This document shows, one piece after another, positions 59,971-64,000 of a stretch of 64,000 nucleotides of DNA (positions are counted from its first letter, which is position 1; the number at the start of each line of letters is the position of its first letter). The stretch comes from Malurus cyaneus samueli (taxonomy: Eukaryota > Chordata > Aves > Passeriformes > Maluridae). Location of the stretch: assembly GCA_009741485.1 (NCBI GenBank), contig CM019236.1, positions 51,893,551-51,957,550 on the forward strand, written 5' to 3'. The position numbers and the translations under genes were made by a program. The notes below the pieces were generated by a model. The model did no database searches and was not told where the DNA came from. It saw only the letters and a list, made by a program, of their open reading frames with translations.

Positions 59971-62523
59971 TCGGACTCCTTGGCTATGTATAAAATCAAC
60001 TGAACTGAAAATTACTGTAATTTGACTTCAACTGAACAAATGATTGCTGGCTGCATACATTCTGTAAAGGAACCTTTCTCCTAAACCTGCAGACTTAAAC
60101 CCCTTCTCTACATCAGACTCAGGTGACTTTAGATAGGCCAGAAGAGTTTTGCAGTGGTTTTCAGATTATTTCAAGATTGATTTTCTTCAGGTGATTTAAC
60201 ATTATTCAGTAGCCATTTTGTTTCCAACCAAATTAATTTTTTATATTATGATACTTGACTTGCTGGGAGTTTGTAAGAGAGTCTTAAGTGATGATGAAAA
60301 GCACCTGAATTTTAGAACCTTTCTGATGTTTTTTTTTTCTTTTCCCAGATCTGACTGACTATTTCCTGATGGAGCTGCTTTGTTATTTCTAAAGCATTAT
60401 TTCTATCACAGTTCATTGTAAACTTCTGCTGGTTGGTGTTGTTTGCTAAATATACTAATCAGCTCTACAGGGTGCAGATTACCTGAAAGTCATCGCTCAA
60501 CACAAAACAAAATTGTCCACTCTGTTCATGTTTTCCTCAGAAAATACACCATAAGCCAAGATAATGTGGGAGGAAAGAGGAAAATAGGTGATTGTGTATC
60601 AGGCACTCTTTGTGAAAAGGCAGCTTGACTTCTAATTGATTCTGTGGGCTTTTCTTGGTACAGCAACATACAGACCTTTAATTAATTACTTTTATACATA
60701 TTATGTACAGCCTAGTTTTCATAATTGCACATAATGTAACCTTTTGTGTTGTATTGGAAGTAAGGGAAAAATAATTTCTTTCCCTCTCTAGATGGTTTAC
60801 CCTTTGATTCCCTTTTCAGGGAGGAAGGCTCAAGGAAAAAAATTAGCAAAATTCGGTTTATATGAAGGGTACTTTAAAAGTGCATGAACCTGACTCCAAT
60901 AGTCACATTTGATGATCAAGGTTGATACGTGATCTAATTCACTGAGAAGCTGTCATCCAATTTCATCAGAACATCCATCAGGTTTGTAACATTTGCAGCC
61001 TTCCAAGTCGAAGGCAATGCCCAGGAGGCCATTTGTTAAAGTGACTGTCATGGACTGGGAAATCTCAACCTGCCTCTCCACCTGCACACATTTCACTGCT
61101 GTAGAGGCCTTCGGAAATCAGGGTTTTATTAGAGGAGACACCAGCCTATTTTAAGTAAATGGAGACAGCGAAAATCAACAGATGTTTCTGGAGCTCATCT
61201 CTGCAGTTTCCTGCCATGCCCAACACACTCCGGAGGAAGCAAATGCCAGCAAATGAATTATGCAGGTAGCTGAGGAGGGTAGCACATTTCTATAGCTAGA
61301 TATTAGACTTTTGTGAGCTTATTCTGTGATTACTGAATGCAAATGAAGAGTTACTTAATAAGCACTTGCCTGAAACCAGACAATTGTTTGTTTAGGTACT
61401 AAAAAATAATAGACATTCATAAGTAACATCAGACTTTGTTATAGTCTGAGTGGCGGCCTAGATTAAAAAACGTGAAAGACTGAGAATTGTCTTTTGTGTG
61501 ATTGTATTGTACAGATTGTTAATCTGTAATTGTCCAGATTAAAATTTTATTCAGATCAAGAGGTATACATAGCTATGACATACCTGGAATAAGTATATCC
61601 ACTTTTAAATTATTACAGTCTTCCATGAATCAGTCATATGTCCTATTTCTTCCATATTTTCCTCTTTAACGATCAGACAGGTAGGAATGCCTTCAGACAT
61701 CCTGGGATTTGTGGGTGTGTGGGCAGGGAAAAGCTGACATTAAAGAAAAAAAACTGAGCACCCCATGCCAAAATTACAGTTCCAAGAAAAGGTAGCATAT
61801 TGCATACATGAATTATTCTAACTGAAGTCCCTGCTTGTTTCTGCAGCTGTAGGGTGCCCTGCATGACAACCTGGAAGGAAAAGCCTAAATGATTACCTGA
61901 TTTTGGCAACAAGCAGGAGGCCTTTCTGAGTCTAGATAACAAGCACATTTAAATAAGTTAATCAAATTCCTTGGGGCTTTTTATAGAAAGAGGAGTAGGC
62001 ACTGAACACTGCAAAGTCAGAAAGTGGATATAACATAGCAAAAACACTGTAAGGCTGTCATGAGAAATCTAGGGAAATCATATGCTGATTTTATTGTACT
62101 GAAGGGACAGACACTAAAAACACAGTTTGAGAAACTGCATTACCTGGGCAATCATAGACTTAAGTAATTTGTTTTAATAAGTCTAATTGTAAGGCTTTCT
62201 AGACTCATTGTTATATTCTTGGCAGTTGAGTGGCATCAGTTTAAAACGTGTACCACTCAAAAGAGCACTTACAATGTTTTTAAACACATGAACACTTTAA
62301 TTGTAATCAGTGGAATTACTGAATGCTTACTGTCAGGCAGGTGTTCAAGTTCTGTGTTGAATCAGTCTTCTCATTGCTTTTCAGTACATTGCACAGACCA
62401 GCGTTTTTAAAAGAAAATTCAATTAAACCCAACTACATGGTTGAGTTAAAACACAATGGAAGTTTCAGTTGCTGGTGACATGGCTTTTCTTAATATTTAA
62501 AAATGGAGATGGACAAATAAAAA
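59971..62523. other. Possible RALBP1-retrocopy 3'UTR, then intergenic sequence
   Basis: The first several hundred bases after the retrocopy stop may be parental 3'UTR, but the end cannot be placed because no A tail or target-site duplication is obvious. The rest is AT-rich intergenic sequence with no supported gene. The frames at 60443-60628 and 61948-61673 are short and unassigned. Confidence 0.5.
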
Positions 62524-62650
62524 CCCAGAATCATTTAGGTTGGAAAGGGCACAATCCTACTGAGTCTAACCATACACATAACAATGCCAAATCCACCACT
62601 AAATCATGTCCCTAAGCACAGATCTTTTAAATACCACTTCCTGGGCAGCC
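62524..62650 (-). mobile_element. Degraded CR1 LINE 3' fragment
   Basis: The + strand reads CCCAGAATCATTTAGGTTGG, then GAGTCTAACCATA, CCACCACTAAATCATGTCCC and TTCCTGGGCAGCC. These match in order the reverse complement of an older CR1 subfamily 3' end, with an internal gap after TTTTAAATACC. The element is therefore on the minus strand. It is more diverged than the CR1 at 58881. Confidence 0.85.
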
Positions 62651-64000
62651 ACAGCTCTTTCAATCAATTAGAAGTGTTAAATAGGAAGCAGAGCTCTAAA
62701 ACTGAGGAAGGTGTCTCAAAATTAAGAGGGGAATTTTGTCAAGAAACACTGTCAAAATAGCTTTCTCTTCAATACCAATCCTAAAGAGATCTAATGAGCC
62801 CAGGAAGCCAAGACAACTGTTCTGAATCAACATTACTTTGAATCTAATGAACTCAACACAGTAAAATCTTCTTAAGTACAGATGACAGTCTTTCATGTCA
62901 TTACACTGTAGAGCAGGATTTCAGCATTCCCTTAGTCTATCTGTCACATTTTTAGCATTGTGTGATGGCCAGCAGGTAACTGATAGCAATGACAGCTATC
63001 AAGTCACATTTTTATTATGGGTAGCCTCAGAATCTGAAATCCTTATTTTCTAGGATTTCTGTATAGAATAACTCAAGGCAGAAATGAGGCAGAAGCAGTA
63101 AGAGGAAACATTACTTGTAAAACAAAATAATATTCTTAATTGGTACTTATTCTAATTTACTGGTCTTTCATGTGCCTATCAAACAAATGTGCATATGGTT
63201 ATTGCCTGTTTCACTGAATAGAGAATCTACCTGACACAACCCTTTCTCTCAGCAAAGAGACAAAGGAAGGAGGAAAAAAACTTCAGGAAGCACTTCCACT
63301 CATTATGGAAGGATTTCCTGTCTGCTAGCAAAAAGTCAAACAGAGACAAGAAACAGATGACACCAAAGGAGCAAAAAGTGCGAATGAATCTGCTGGTTTC
63401 CTGAGTTTTTGGACTCTTACTAGTCCACTGGAAGCAGAGAGTACTGTCTACTACAAGCTGCTATTGTTGCTTCATAGAGTCAGCTCACACTTGCAAAGTA
63501 TCTACCATGGTGTATATGGTAGAAAAATCAAACCAATAGAAAGGTATCTTTAGCTTTCAGTAAGGAGGTCTTCTATAGTGGTCTCTACAACTGTATAACT
63601 TTTTATTTCTTCAAAGAAAAACCCATGATGACAGAGATGTAAGCCTGAGTATCAGAAAAATGCTGTTATGAAGAACCTAGGCAATCAAGAAAATTACTTC
63701 TGAAATCCCCAGATTCTTAGTTCCAAATGAAAAGGTGGGCTGCCCTTAGCGACATAGCCTAAACTGTATTCAGAGGTGTTTTTATTTCCAATATGCGGAT
63801 GGTGGCAAGCAATGCAACATCTTAATGTATAAATAACAATGAGTAATTTCTGGATTATTCTGTGACATATGGAAATCAAGTCTAAGGCTAAGAAGTGATA
63901 TAGAAAAACAGTAGAGATGTGCTATCTCTACATCATAATATTTAGCTGCAGAGAGGAAGTGGAAAGAAAGCGAATGAATAAGCTATTTTTACCAAATGAT
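62651..64000. other. Intergenic sequence
   Basis: AT-rich sequence to the window edge. No gene, RNA gene or recognisable repeat was seen. Confidence 0.7.

Noticed and set aside
61337..61344. Octamer ATGCAAAT as a possible enhancer element
   Set aside because: An 8-base motif is expected a couple of times by chance in this much AT-rich sequence, and nothing else supports a regulatory role.

Overview
This is vertebrate nuclear DNA, most likely from a bird. The window is AT-rich, with few repeats and no sign of mammalian L1, Alu or B-type SINEs. Its clearest interspersed repeats are 5'-truncated CR1 LINE ends, the dominant LINE of birds and other sauropsids. The only active gene I can support is the 3' part of KCNN2 (SK2, small-conductance calcium-activated potassium channel 2) on the + strand. 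In chicken this region of conserved synteny (human 5q22) lies on chromosome Z. That location is background knowledge and cannot be read from the window.

Positions 1-22.4 kb hold the last five coding exons of KCNN2: the P-loop/S6 exon (1136-1275), the S6/linker exon (13081-13191), two calmodulin-binding-domain exons (15598-15725 and 20261-20330), and the terminal exon with the coiled coil and C-tail (22127-22405). All have GT/AG splice sites and compatible phases. Together they encode the selectivity filter, S6 gate, the constitutive calmodulin-binding domain that senses calcium, and the cytoplasmic tail. The upstream exons (N-terminus to S5) lie before position 1. The P-loop exon is 2 bases shorter than its conserved coding content requires. 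One C and one T are missing, which breaks the frame, while the four downstream exons (588 coding bases) are intact.

Positions 22.4-59 kb are the KCNN2 3'UTR followed by a gene-poor intergenic stretch. It contains microsatellites, homopolymer tracts, a perfect 78-bp tandem duplication (51366-51521), some GC-richer islands and several unassigned open frames. At 58.9-60 kb a minus-strand CR1 fragment abuts a processed pseudogene of RALBP1 (RLIP76) on the + strand. The pseudogene keeps the N-terminal part and the extreme C-terminus but has lost the whole RhoGAP and Ral-binding middle, and it carries frameshifts and stops. Retrocopies are uncommon in birds, so this is the most distinctive object in the window. 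From 60 kb to the end there is only one more degraded CR1 piece (62524-62650).

I found no operon, CRISPR array, RNA gene or credible new multi-gene system.
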